From contig NC_058146.1 of NCBI RefSeq assembly GCF_011075055.1, positions 8,370,001 through 8,434,000 of the forward strand: DNA of 64,000 nt. The letters are read 5' to 3'. Shown here in pieces: positions 1-13,154 of the stretch; the stretch's first letter is position 1; the number at the start of each line of letters is the position of its first letter. The position numbers were made by a program, and so were the translations under genes. Source of the stretch: Mangifera indica (lineage: Eukaryota > Streptophyta > Magnoliopsida > Sapindales > Anacardiaceae). The notes beneath the pieces are model-generated. The model made no database searches, had not been told where the DNA came from, and was given only the letters and a program-made list of their open reading frames with translations.

Positions 1-770
1 TTCAAGTGGCTTGAGAGAATGCTATCTAACCCTTATGAGGCGGGGCCTTAGTATCCACATGGAGCACGAACATAAAAAAGGAAATTCATGTGAAGAGGCT
101 GCTAGGGTTTTTTGGCTGTACAGACTTGTGTTTACAAAAAGGAAAGAAACCTAAAGTCTTGTGGTTAGGATTCTCTGTTTTAATTGTGTGTTATATTAAT
201 TTCAAAATCACACTTTCAATTTATGTGTAGGTGTCCAAGCATAGTTGGAATTTCACCCAAGCACAACACTCCTTGACACACACATGCACGATTAGCATGA
301 GATTGCACAACTAACATGTTTTAATGTTTGCACAATCGATGTCACATGTGTGTGCCAACCAACATATATTTTATTCAAGGTGTTGGCTAGTATCATGCAA
401 ATGCATGGTCGACACCTTTCTTGCGAAGTGCACGGTTGGCACACCAAGGTGCATGGTTATGCATTTGGTCAAAGTATGGTCAACTAAGTCCTTTCAACCC
501 TAATAAGCAAGCCTAGTTTATTCACAATCTCTTTCTTGATCTTGAACACCAGGATTGTCAACAAAAAATCCATACCTCTAAGTTCAATTTACCTCTTTTA
601 CATTTGTGACTCATAAGCTCTCTATCAAGCGGATAACATTCAGATTCATGTCAACTATGAACATAGACCAAGATTAAATCTAGCAAAGCTTCATTGCCAC
701 CCAGACTACAAAGTGTCAGCAAACATTTCTTATGCTCTTACAACATCACAGTTACATGTAATTCAATCCT
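1..770 (-). repeat. Degenerate LTR-retrotransposon LTR fragment
   Basis: No coding potential. Positions 1-240 match, with many differences, the LTR copy at 35.10-35.34 kb: a phrase about cttagtatc, then gagcac-aacataaaa, then gaggctgctaggg. Positions 600-750 match two other places, 15.34-15.47 kb and 18.52-18.64 kb, around a shared phrase ending in ATGGCCACCC. It is therefore part of an LTR family dispersed in this window. The left end lies outside the window. Strand is inferred from the minus-strand gag remnant beside it and from the orientation of the 35-kb copy. Confidence 0.55.
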
Positions 771-774
771 TATG

Positions 775-1026
775 TCAAAAATGATTTCTACCATGTTTCT
801 CTATCATATATTTCTCTTCTAGAACATACCAAATATCACGAGGTGATTTAATGGAGCAAAAGAGATCATATAAATGGTCCGAAAGAAGATTTAAGATGTG
901 CCCTCTACATTGCTCATCATCTTCTTCTCTCTTTTTATGTGCAACCCTTATTTCTTTAGAATCTTCCAGCCTTGGTTTGGGTAATGGAGGTTGTTTAAGG
1001 ATATAAAACACCTTAAATTCAGTCAA
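775..1026 (-). pseudogene. Copia-type gag (UBN2-like) fragment
   Basis: An 83-aa open stretch holds the segment DEQCRGHILNLLSDHLYDLF followed by IWYVLEEKY, which is the helical capsid-like core (UBN2 type) of plant Ty1-copia gag proteins. A complete gag is several times longer, and no zinc knuckle or pol follows in frame. It is a relic attached to the LTR debris on its left. It is not closely related to the gag of elements A, E and H in this window. Confidence 0.7.
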
Positions 1027-3601
1027 AGATTGAGAATTTTTGTTTCATCCTTCATTGCATGAAATTGAAACTATCAAATTGCTATAACTTGTAGATATGT
1101 TGATCGATCAACTTTGAGTCTATAATACTAAAATATCACTTTAAGATTGTTGGGAAATATGAGTCGCTTGGAGAAACAAGAAGAAGGTGAATAGGCTTTT
1201 AGGCATGTGAACATTTTCCTAAAAGTGATATTTGAAGTTTTGGGATAATGCAAATTCAATTTAAGGATACAAAGAAGCTCTAGAAATCTAATGTTCGCAA
1301 ATGCGTACTGAAGATTTTTTACAAAAATTTTATAGAAAAGAGTGTTTCCAGTGAGTAAATACGTAAAGTGTATAACAAATATTAAAGCTTTGATAAGCAA
1401 ATGATTATTCAATAAAAAGATACCTTCTGGTTTGTGATTAGACCAAAAAAAAAAAAATTGCAGTGTTTAAAAGTAGATACATGGCCAATTGCATTGGTTT
1501 GTGAATAGTCACAGCCATATACTTAAATATGAACAAAACCTTTAGCTTAAATATTGACATAAAAGTTGACTTGTAACGGACACAACCTTTAACTATTTTA
1601 AGTGATTTTAAATTCAAATGAATTATTAAAGCAACTGTTTAATCATTGAACTATAATTGAATGTGTTGCAACATGCGCGAAAATAATAGAGGTATGACAA
1701 TTAATATGTCTAATTCATGGAACGCTAGTTCCATATTTTTGCAGATGGTATAGATTGCCCGATCCATGAAAGGAATGCTTGTTCCATATGCTTGCAGAGT
1801 TCATGTAATGCCCATTTCATATGCCTATATAATTCATAGAGTGCCCATTCTATGTATAGAATGCTCCTTCCATAAAAAAACTAGAAAACAAACCCGTTTC
1901 ACTAAATCATTTCAAAAGGTCTCAAGTTGTTTTGTTATGGAACAACAAATTGCAAAATTATAAGCTTCAACTTTAGTCTCATACATAGAATGTCTCTTTT
2001 ATGTAAAGAGTGTTTGTTCTGAATTTAATTATACTCCTTCCCTTGATTTGAAACACTAGTTTCTATTTAAATTTTGAAGTGTCAAATTTTAAATAGTATT
2101 TTTATTTTTATATTTTTATGTCTTTTATTCCAATTTCAATCAAGAATTTGACTTGTAATATCATTATAAGCTAATGTTAAATCTAAAATCCAATTTATAA
2201 ATGACATGATTGTAACAATTATGTTCAAAGACTTTCTTAAGATGGAAATGATCACATTTCACAACGAATGGCTTTAGGCTTCATCCTTTCCACCGTGAAA
2301 ATCTTTCTTTGCCCAGGAAGAAATAGGAATACAGAGTCATCCGTATACAGTGATTTAAAAAAAAAAATCAGAAGCAAGTTTCATTTTTTCCAGTTAACCG
2401 CCATTGAGAGACATCAATTAGTAATTAATCTTACTATTCTTAATAAATTTGTATGCCTGACCTTTGAGCGATGGTTTTTGGGAAATTAAATGTAAATGAA
2501 AATAAAATTTGTATTTTTGCTACGATGCTAATCCATATACTAAAAGTTCAGTAGCTTAGAAGTGTCAATGTGGATTTAAATAAGCAGACTGACAACAAAG
2601 AGGGAAGAGACGGAATATTCTATTTCCCATTCCTATCTTTATAGGGAATTTTAATCTTTATCTCTAGGAGATTTTTATTTTTATCTTCTTTATATAAAAA
2701 AAAATCTTCTATTAAATCTCTCCTCTGCTTCCATACTTTTTAAATATAATATTAATATATTAAAAAATAAAATTAATTACAACTAAAATTCATATATTTC
2801 AAATATCATAAATAACATATATTAATCATTTTAATATATATAATAAAAATATAAAAAAATTTAAAAAAATATAAATAATTTAAAAGTATAAAAATATATT
2901 AATATTTTAAATAAAGATATTATTATAAAAAGACAAAGATGTGGAATATATATATCTTTGTCCTTAGTTGTAAAGATTTTTTTTATCTCTATTCTCATCC
3001 ATTTCTTCATTTTTATTAGATCATTCTTTTTATTAAGATAAAAAAAGATTAAAAATATTAAATTTAGATGAAAATTATCATTTTTACTGTAGTTATTACT
3101 TCTAAAAAACAACAAAATGTAGAGTGAAAAAACAGTGTTTGGGAATTAAAATGTTTTTTCTTTAAAGACCGTGAAACTTTGTCAGATTTTATCAAATAGA
3201 TAAACTCTAAAATATGGTGTATTCATAATCAATACGCTAAATAATATAAGATTTTATTAGTTATAAAATCAAGTTAGACATATAAACTTGGGGTATAATG
3301 ATTAACTTACACGTAGTACACTAGACAATTCAATTTCATTAATCACAGAGTCATGCAGTTCCATTGGGACTTAAATGTTGATGATTGCCCTTTCCTCTTT
3401 TGAAATCACTCGCATGATACTATCAAATCAGATGTCAGAATGATAAGTATCTATTCTATGGTTGAAAGAGCACCTGATTTCATTATGTCGGAGATTCCAG
3501 TGGGTTAAGTAAAACCTGATAGCCAATTTTGTGGCTAACTTCACTTCAGAATTATCATCCCTCAGGACCCTTACCTACCTTGAGGATTGCATTTTTATCA
3601 A
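1027..3601. other. Intergenic AT-rich sequence, no gene recognised
   Basis: No credible coding region; the short open stretches have no domain I recognise. Positions 1715-2025 hold imperfect copies of a phrase near gaatgcttgttccatatg, probably an old retroelement remnant. Positions 2700-2930 are extremely AT-rich. A direct duplication of a phrase around atttaaattttgaa lies at 2055-2110. Confidence 0.4.
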
Positions 3602-4535
3602 GGCCAAACGACTATTTCCCACCCAAGATATGTTGCAATCTCAAGTTTTTATCTTTTAATTATAAAAATATCAAATACTCACTCATAGTCGGTTAAATTT
3701 AACGAAACTCTAACCTCTGAAAATTTAATCTCATTTTTCTTCCTAAAAGTTTAAAAACTAACATTTTTTCTCTAAGCTAAGTTTGAAAAGATCACATTTT
3801 CTCCCCTAGGGTTTAGTTTCCAAACCCTTTCACTTTCTCTGGCGCCATCGCCAGCTGTCTCCCCCTCCCGACAGTTTCTCTTTCACCGACGGCCCCCCTC
3901 AACTCCATCCCAACTCATCCGGTGCAGAGAGACGTCGTCTGAGAAGAGTAATCGTGTTCCCAGACGACGAAGACGAGATCGATCATTCTCGTCTTCGTAG
4001 TCTGGGAAGACTATCGTCTTCTCAGATGAAGATGACTTGTCTTCTCAGAGGACGACGAGTCATCTCATCTTTGCTGGGAAGACGATCGTCTTTCCAGATG
4101 ACGACGACTGGGAAGACGAAGGGAAGACGAAGAACTTCGTCTTCCTCGACGAAGTTCTTCATCTTCTACGGCTTCTCCGACGTCGATCAGACATCCAAAT
4201 GGGAGGAAAGAGATCGTCGAAAGGAGAGGATACTTCGGGAGGGAGAGGCCATCGACAATGGAGTCGGAGATGTCGCCAGAGATTTCAAAACGAAACCCTA
4301 GGGTGAAACTGCCATTTTTTAAAACTTAGGTTGGGGGAAAATTTTAGTTTTTAAAGTTTAGGGGGGCAAAAGTAGATTCTATTTTAGTTTATTTTTAATA
4401 TTATAGAGAAAATAACGATTTTACCCTTACCACTGTTAATTTTAACTGCTCATGGGTAGATGTTTGGTATTTCCATAGTTAATGAGTGGAAATTGAGATT
4501 GCAGCATACCTTGGGTGGGAAATAGTCGTTTGGCC
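3602..4535. mobile_element. MULE-type foldback element, copy 1 (934 bp)
   Basis: The ends are inverted repeats beginning GGCCAAACGACTATTTCCCA. The element is flanked by 9-bp duplications TTTTATCAA (3593-3601) and TTTTATTAA (4536-4544), 8 of 9 identical. Nine-bp duplications and long terminal inverted repeats are typical of Mutator-like elements. There is no transposase, so it is non-autonomous. The middle (about 3840-4300) is GC-richer and full of GAAGACGA/TCGTCTTC words. Open frames of 89-115 codons there come from this simple composition and I do not count them as genes. Confidence 0.88.
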
Positions 4536-4544
4536 TTTTATTAA

Positions 4545-4629
4545 TGGCATCCGACAAGTTTAAGATATAATGCTTCCGCTCCCATTAGATTTAGTGTGAT
4601 ATTATAAGTATTCACCCTTAAGTATATAA

Positions 4630-4675
<46 letters not shown>

Positions 4676-5510
4676 TCACCAAATAATTAAGTATTAATTT
4701 ATCTTTAATTCATAATTATCTAATCATTTGTAATTTATATCAAATATATATTCATTTATATATGTATAGTTTTACTGTTAGATTTAAAAAATTTTGTATC
4801 GCTTCCAACTGTTTATTGATATTATTTTAGTAACCCACTATTTATATCCTTATTACAAGAAGCCTCTTGGATATTTGAAATTGTTCTTAACAAGCTAACA
4901 ATAAATTCAAGTTGATCTCAACTCTAAAACCAATTACATACTTATTTAAATAAATAAATAATAAATAAATAAGAAATAAAATTCACTTATAATTTTTTTA
5001 AATACAGTTATACTCTATGCTTTTAATTAAGATATCTAAGAGGTTTCTGATATCTCATGAATAATTAAAAAAAGGTTAAAAAATTAGATTTTATTTTTGG
5101 GATGTAAATTAAATAACTACTTCTTAAATGGTTTATAAAAAAAAAAAAAACTATATCTTTGGCTTTTATATCCAAATAATCATTAAATCAAGGTTTGATG
5201 AAACTACTTCCACGTATAAATTGAATTATTAGTCAATCTCTCATGTTCAACGTTTGAAGATTTATCTTTTGTTTTGTTCACCATTTCAAAGATTTGAAGT
5301 GATCTGGATTCTACAAAATGAGAAAGAAGATTAGTTGTGACTATATCTTCACTACATTGTACAAATTTTATGATAAATGTTTATGTTATGAAATTATTTA
5401 AGGTAATAGGTTGAATTTATGGATTTGATTTGTTGTTTTGGTGATTCAATTGTGAATATTGTTGAAATTGAAGAAAGAACAAATGTATTTGTATGATATT
5501 GATTTAACTT
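4545..5510. other. AT-rich intergenic stretch with (TA)n microsatellite
   Basis: No gene seen. A (TA)n tract of about 38 bp occupies 4632-4669. The rest is AT-rich single-copy-looking sequence between MULE copy 1 and copia element A. Confidence 0.5.
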
Positions 5511-5515
5511 ATATA

Positions 5516-5895
5516 TGAAAGATCAGGTGAAGATAATAGATACAAAACAAATATACATGTTAAGAGAAAAAAAAATCTAAGCATGCATCTGCGAAAAAGA
5601 GAAAGTATAAGGATTCTACCTACTTCTTTGCTTTATATATGAATATAGGATGATTAAATGAGTCTCCTACTTGCAAGACCTTTAAATAAAGTCCATCACC
5701 AAGTCAGAAGATAATCATTGTTGTGAGGTAGAGAGAGGGGAGAGTTTTGCAATTTAACAAGAAAAGTTTTAGTTTAAAAATAGACTAACTTTCTTTGAAT
5801 GAACTATCTTCATTCTTTTATAATGGTGGTTAATTGTAGTTTTTTAAAATTCTACTTTCGGCCCACCAAAATTTTGATTTAAAGATTTTCCAAGC

Positions 5896-5939
<44 letters not shown>

Positions 5940-7107
5940 ATCTAATATATTTTAGTTATATTAATTCCATCTCACTAGCACCTTAATTTTTAAGATATTA
6001 TCTTTGCATCCATATGACATTTTATATGATTTTTATTATCCTTTAGAAAGTGCTAGCCAACTCGAGATAATTAATTCTCCCCCTCGTAAGCTTGGTTTAT
6101 TGGTGTGACCCTTTATGTTTATAGTGACACTATCATTAGTTCCTTTTTGGATGATCTGAAAGTGTGTCTAAAAATTCAACAACTATGGTAAACATCTAAC
6201 AATGTGTCATAGACCTTAAACCATGATAAAGAAATACTCCATCGAACTTAAAATCTCTAATCATATGTTTCATATAGTTTATATTCTTCTGTTGTTCAAT
6301 CTAGATCGATTTCAGACTTATGGATTGTCAAAGTCCTAATTTTGATTCTTTATGAATCATTGATTTAAATATTTGAAACATGTAATAACGAACATCCTTT
6401 ATATGACTTATATTATACTCTAGTGAGAGATTTGATTTTTAATATTTATCAATGTTCGCTTCAGAACTCAGGTCCAGATCAAATTAGGAAATATTTAAAG
6501 CCCAATACTTTCTAAGTCAACGGATCCCATCTTGACCACCATTTTTCTCCACATACAAATAACACATGACTAGTATAGTTTGTCTTATGAGATGAGGTTA
6601 ATCTCATATATATTCATCACATGAATCACACATATTTATATTAGATTCGACCATAGGTTAAAGGATTACTTTATACACTAGTACGATCTTACGATAAGTC
6701 ATTGACTATGATTTAATGACCATGTGATTTGTCATTATTGGTCATGTTCGCAAAACAGTTCTCTAACTATTAATCCATACTAATATCTTAATAACATGAC
6801 TATTATCATCACTCACGCTAATGTTATCTTATGACATTCAACAAAGATATTTAGTATGTTTACTATGTGGTATAATTGTCCAAGTTGTATCACGTTTGTA
6901 GGGAACAATTCGATGATTCAATTTGTATTAAGTGAGTCATCTGGATAGTTCATACACATACTTTATATTATTGTGAAATAAAGGGAACAACTTATGCATA
7001 TGAGCAAAAAAACCACTTTTTTATTAATAAATTATTTAAAAGATTATATACACGATGAAATACCCTAAAACTGACAACATGAATGGTTTCTAAGGCATAC
7101 ACTAACA
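5516..7107 (-). repeat. 3' LTR of copia A (long form)
   Basis: 1592 bp. In element orientation it starts TGTTAGTGTATGCC and ends in TCTTTCA. It contains a block of about 0.5 kb (roughly 5.99-6.50 kb) that is missing from the partner LTR at 13155-14206. A (TA)n(TG)n microsatellite of about 45 bp sits at 5896-5940, where the partner has only a short TA run. Confidence 0.9.
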
Positions 7108-10100
7108 AAACTCTCACTTTGCATTAGAGTCATTTGTTGTTGTATCACATGCCCATCTTCTTAAGATGATGGTTCAATTGCTTCAATGTCATTGCCTTAG
7201 TCAGTGGGTCAATACTGTTTTCTACTAATGGTGTTTTCTGAATTATGATATCTCTAGTTTCAACGAATTCTCTTAAAATATGATATTTTCGTTAAATATG
7301 TTTGGACTTTTAATATGCCATTGGTTTCTTTGTCTGTGCAATAACACCGGTATTATCATAGAATATGATTAACAGATAAGCCATGTTTGGAACAACATCA
7401 AGTTTAGACACGAACTTGCACTTTTATATAACCTTTTTCACAGCTTCTAAAGCAGTAATATTCTCAGCTTTTATGGTGGAGCCAACTGTGATTGATTGTT
7501 TGGAACTCTTTCAACTAACCGTACGCCCATTAAAAATAAAAATGAAACTTGATGTAAACTTTATATTGTTAATGTCTGACTAGAAATCAAAGTCTAAGTA
7601 TCTCTGAATGTTTAACTTTGAACACCCATAACTCAGAACAAGATCCTTAGTCCTTCTTAAGTACTTAAAGATTGATTTCATAGTTGGCCAATGTTTCTCC
7701 CTTGGATTGACTTAATATATGCTCGTAACACTTCCAACAAATGCTATATCAAGCCTTGTACATAGCATTGCATACATGAGTCTACCTACAGTTGAAGCAT
7801 AAGGCACATTATGTATCTGTTGTCGCTCTTTATTAGTCTTTGGACTCATATCTTTAAAAAAGATGAAAACTATGAGTGAAGGGCAAAAGTCCTCTTTTTG
7901 AGCTTTTCATATTGAACCTTGTCAATAACTTTTCTATGTACAATTTTTAGGATAATCCAATTATCCTTTTTGTTCTATCTTTATAGATATGAAGTCTAAG
8001 GATGTATGTAACATCTCTTAAATCTTTCATTAAGAAAGTTCTAGATAACCAGATCTTGACCTCATTCATCATGCCAATGTCATTATCTATTTATAGTGTG
8101 TCATCTACATACAATATAAGAAATGTAATGACATGATCCTTAACCTACTTGTAAACATAAGGTTTATCTGAATTTGTTTTGAAACCAAACGATTTGATTG
8201 TTTTATCAAATTAAATATTTCAGCTTTTGGAAGCTTACTTCAATCCATAAATGGATCAATGCAACTTGCATACTTTATGTCTTTCAGAAGCAAACATAAC
8301 TTATAAGTTGTTCCATCTCATTGAAGAACGCAGTCTTGACATTTATTTGCCAAATTTCATAATCATGGTATGCTATAATAATTGGTATTATTCGGATAGA
8401 TTTAATTATAACCATAGGGAAAAAAGTTTCCTTATAATCCATTCGCTAGTAGTTATGCCTTGTAGGTCTCCATCTGTCTATCTTTGTCAATCTTTCTCTT
8501 GAAGACCCATTTACAGCCAAAAGGAATAATTCTTTTTGATGGATCAAAAAGTGTCCAAACTCGATTAGCATGCATGGATTCTATTTCAAATTCCATTACT
8601 TTTAGCCATCTGCCTAAATTAATATCTAATATTGCTTCCTCATAGCTTTAAGGATCAACATTATGATTTTTTTTCTGCTACTAAATAAGATTCAAAATCT
8701 TATTCATGAAGAAATTTGTATCTTTATGAAGGTTTGGATACGCTAAAAGATCTTCGAACTAGAATTAGTACATCAAATGTAATGGTCTACTGTAAAGACT
8801 CTTTTGGCTCAGCCTATTTAATCTGAGGCTCTTTGAAATTTTTTTTGAGCTATATTATTCTTCCCACACCTCCTCCTTACAAGAACACCTTCTCTAAGAA
8901 GTGCACATTTCTACTAATTGAAATTTTTTGATTTGTCGGGAAGTAAAAGTAATATCTTAAATAATCTTTAGGATATCTTATAAACTTAGCCTTTTCAGAC
9001 TTCATATCCAATTTATTAGTTTTAATTAATTTAACATAAGTTGAACATCTCTAAATTTAAGATAATTGACACTGGGAGGCTTACCATACTACACCTTATA
9101 TGGTATTTTTTGAACTGATTTCGACGGTGCTCTGTTTAGAATATGTGCAACAGTAAGCAATGCATATCCTTGTAATGATGTTGGTAGGTCCGTAAAACTT
9201 ATCATGGATTGTACCATATCTAATAGGGTATGATTCCTCCTTTCTGATATACTATTGTGTTTCGATGTATATGAGGAGTCATCTAGGATATGATTCCATT
9301 TTTCTTCAGGTAGTCCTAAAATTCCATACTCAAATATTTATCTCCACGATCTGATCATAAGGCTTTGATAATCTTTCTGGATTGTTTCTCTACTTCATTC
9401 TTGAATTCCTTGAACTTTTTAAAGGATTCAAATTTGCATTTCATTAAATACACATACCTATACCTTGAAGAATCATCAGTAAAGGTGATGAAGTACTGAA
9501 AGCCACCTTTTGCCATATCACCAAATGGTCTGTATACATTAGAATGTATGAGTTGCAGTAGTTCTTTAGATCTTTTCCCTTTATTTTTAAAGTGTAATTT
9601 GGTTAGTTTTCCTTAAAGATAGGATTCATAAGTTGGATGGGGTTCAGAACCCAATGAATTCAAAATTTCACTTTTTTCCAATCTCATTATCTTGTTGTCT
9701 CCTATGTGACCAAAACAATGATGCTAAAGTAACCTTGGATTAATTTCTTCTCGAGATATTTTATTCGTGATAGAATTTATAATATTTAGATCATTTAGTT
9801 CTAAAACATATAAACCATTTGTATTTATTGTTTTGCCAACTAGAGAATTTCCAAAATAAATCAAAGATTCATTACCATTAAATTGCATATTGTAGCCATT
9901 TTAACATAAGACAGATACAAAAATTTTATTTCTAATAGCTTTAGCAAAATACAAAACTCTATATAATCTCAAAAGGTATCCTAATGAAAACTTCAGAGAA
10001 TGATCCTTTATGGCTTCGGTTCTGACTCTTGCTCCATTGTCCATCTTCAAAATGAATTTATTCTTAGACAGTGTAAAACTATTCTATAGGTCCTACAATG

Positions 10101-10230
10101 ACACAGATATGTGAGATGTAGCTACTGAATCTAATACTCAGATTTGATCATTTGAATTAACATGTAACTCAAATTCTATCGCAAATGAAGAAAATATACC
10201 TGCTTTCTTTTCCTTCAAACTCTAAAGGTA
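7108..10230 (-). pseudogene. Copia A pol region (integrase, RT, RNase H), broken
   Basis: Translating the minus strand in pieces gives copia pol sequence. Around 8640-8480 I read AILDINLGRWLKVMEFEI followed by the reverse-transcriptase start phrase WVFKRKIDKD. The integrase lies to its right (about 9.0-9.9 kb) and the RNase H end at 7.1-7.9 kb. In-frame stops interrupt every domain, for example right after the METYKA phrase. This is a dead copy. Short plus-strand open frames here (7383-7583, 8251-8502) are shadows. Confidence 0.85.
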
Positions 10231-11012
10231 TAGAGAACAATTTCTCTTTCAGTGTTCGTCTTTATTGCAATGGAAGCATTGCCCCTTTGCCTTGGCCTTG
10301 TCTGTATTGGGTTGATTTTTCTTAAATTTTTTTCTTTGATCCAACTTTTGGACCTTTCTTAGGTTGTTTGTGTCATTTCTTTGCTCTATTTGTGGAGGCA
10401 ATGTTAACTTCCCTATACCTTTTCCCTTGCTTATAGAATTCCTAAATCTTATTCAAAAATTTAGAAATGTGCATTCAAATCTATTGAGATTATAATTTGG
10501 TATAAATGGTTTATAACTTTTTGGGAGGGATTCGAGAATCAAATTCACCTTGATTTTTTGGGGAATCATAACCTTATAGACATTTAGCTACTCTAGAATA
10601 TTTATCATCCTAATGATATAGTCATTTAGAGGCATTCCCTCCCTTACTCTCATTTCGAAAAGTATTAAACACAGATCGTACTTAACCAGTCGTAAGTTCT
10701 TGCCATATAACTCTTGTAATGCCATGAGTATATCTACGCACTTAGCATGTTTTCATGCTTTGTTTGGAGTTTTCTGTTCATTAAAGCTAGTAAGTAGCTT
10801 CAAGCTCTCATATTATGATCTTATCAGGCTTCGAAAACTTCCCTTTCATCATATGTGGTATCTAAAGCCAAGTCAAGTGGAATGGTTGCTTCCAATACAC
10901 ACGCAACCTTTTCAATGGTGAGAAAAATTCTCAAATTTCTTAGCCAGGCTTTAAAGTTCAACCCGATCAATATATTGTTATCTAGATTTTGTAGTAAGAC
11001 ATTCTTGGCCAT
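10231..11012 (-). pseudogene. Copia A gag with zinc knuckle, broken
   Basis: A 62-codon frame at 10824-11012 begins MAKNVLLQNLDNN and carries FKAWLRNLRIFLTIEK, the N-terminal phrase that recurs in element H (FKNWLRNLTIVLNLEK). The CCHC knuckle lies at about 10237-10278, reading CFHCNKDEH, a stop, then KRNC. The stop is TGA where element H has Trp (TGG). Element E has TAG at the same codon. The start is the ATG at 11012, after a leader with no long frame. Confidence 0.82.
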
Positions 11013-13139
11013 TTCTTTTTATCTTATCACAATCATTTAGAAAATACTGCAAAGAAAGTTGAATTTTTATTAGTGTCTTGTATATATATGAATTTAAATC
11101 TTTTTATTGTATAATCTCATTAGCTCCTATTATTTTATTCAAATCTTACACCTTAGACAGGATCCAGAAATATTGTTAGATTAAATTTCTTAGTAGGGAA
11201 TCAAATTCATATTAAACATAATTAACCTCACATAATAGAAATATTGGTTAATTAAATTTAATAAGTAAGAAACCCTTTTTATTTATATTCTATATAAGAC
11301 TTGATTCATTTTGTATGCCCTTCACTCTAGACACCTCATATAATAGAATTCTTGTTATCCTCGACTAATTAAATCCGAACCACCACACTTCCCCAAAATG
11401 AAATTTTCATCATGTCCTCATATGATAGAATTCTTGTTCATAATGAAAATAATCACTCAAAAACAAGATAAATTTAATTCAATGACACAAATCCTACATC
11501 CCTCACATAATAGAAATTATGAGATATTAAAATTTATGTTATAGAATTAATTATCCTATGATGGAAAACATAGATTTAATAATTTTAGTTAGAGAGATTT
11601 AGGTTTAACTTAATTTTGATTTAGTTTAATTAAACATGACATACATACATCTCATATATGCATAATTTAAAACATGGTGGGAAGATCATAGGGTTTTCGA
11701 AATTACATCCTAATGGTAAACTATTCATTAGGGCTATGTCTTCATTTGGATCAATATCCGGATCGTCTTCAGGTCCTCTTCCAATCGTTTTGATTACATT
11801 CGAAACTAAGGCATATAAGCCCGATAAAAATAAAATTAAACAAATGAGATAAAGTTAATTAATACAAACACCTTAATTAAAAGAATATTACAACCCAATT
11901 ATTCCAATTTTGAAAGAAGACAAATTACACCTATGATCATCTTTTAATCAACCATCCATCCAACATTCATAATTGCATTTAATATAAATTATGAACTCCT
12001 TCATAATCTGTTAAACATTAATCCATAATATATGATTTAATAAAAAACATGCAATGATTCAATTATTTAAGCATAAATGACATGATGTGTATTATCCAAA
12101 TATTCATAATATTTATTTTAGGTAACATTTACCTAACACTAAACCATGACAACTTTCACATTTAATCAACGTTAAATGTTAGTTGACCTTATGCACTTTT
12201 ATCAACTCTTACACTCAATCATATTAATGGAAGTCGATACCTGTACACAATGTCTCATTCAACTAATGCATCTAATTATATTAATGCAAGTTGATATTTA
12301 TGCACAATGTCTCATTTAACTAATGCACCTAATCACATTAATGCATGTTGATTATTGTACATAATCTTTTATTCAACTAACACACTTAATCACATTAATG
12401 CAAGTTGATTCTTGTACACAACCTTTCGTTCAACTAAAGTGAACAAAATCATGCGCATCATCTCATGGCTCATACACATCCATTACCATTCAAAATAACA
12501 TGCACATGCTTTCAGCATGCATCATAATCTTTTAGATTATATGTAATTGCATTAATCATGTACATCATAATCTTCATCGAAGTGTCTTAATCAACATTAA
12601 AACATCATTTAACATGTCCAAATGTGAACTTAAAAATCCAGAAATTTTTTTCATGAACATTTCAACATGTATATGCAAATAGATTAACATATCTCCAACT
12701 ATGCATTTATCCTACATGCAAGCCCTTAATTCACGCATTTTGTGTACAATACACAAAATTAGCATAAATTTTTCAACGTATATCATCATATACATCCAGC
12801 CAACATGCAGCAATAAAAATTCCAAGATTTAATTTTAATTCTCAAGTTCAAAACATATATATGTCCAAATCAAGCACATATACATGCATCCTATGAACAC
12901 TTCATTATATACATGCCTTAAAGCACATATTCTTCTTCTTAAAATCATTAGAACATGGGAAAAGAAATAAAACTCAGCTAAGAAAGATTCAACCAAGAGT
13001 TATAAGCAAAATATGTTTGAAAAACCTTGATTTCCTAGCAAACTAACAACATGCATGTACACATATGATACATATACATACCTTTATGCATAAAAATCAT
13101 ATATTTAGCTTCAAAAAGACATGCAAGGACCTGAACCAT
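11013..13139 (-). other. Long noncoding leader of copia A
   Basis: About 2.1 kb separates the primer site from the gag ATG. It contains no coding frame of note. Four copies of a CCTCACATAATAGAAAT-like motif (minus strand: TTCTATTATGTGAGG) lie at 11226-11242, 11334-11350, 11416-11432 and 11501-11517. Equivalent leaders with the same motif set are in elements E and H. Positions 12.2-12.5 kb hold further diverged repeats around the phrase caactaatgca. Confidence 0.75.
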
Positions 13140-13151
13140 GCTCTAATACCA
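13140..13151 (-). other. Primer-binding site of copia A
   Basis: On the minus strand the sequence is TGGTATTAGAGC, three bases after the 5' LTR end (TCTTTCA). It differs at one base from the usual plant initiator-Met tRNA primer site TGGTATCAGAGC. It fixes the orientation of the element and its 5' LTR. Confidence 0.85.
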
Positions 13152-13154
13152 TTT

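Noticed and set aside
3954..4306. Open frames of 115 and 89 codons
   Set aside because: They are inside MULE copy 1, in two overlapping frames of the repeat-rich centre, with no signals of a gene.
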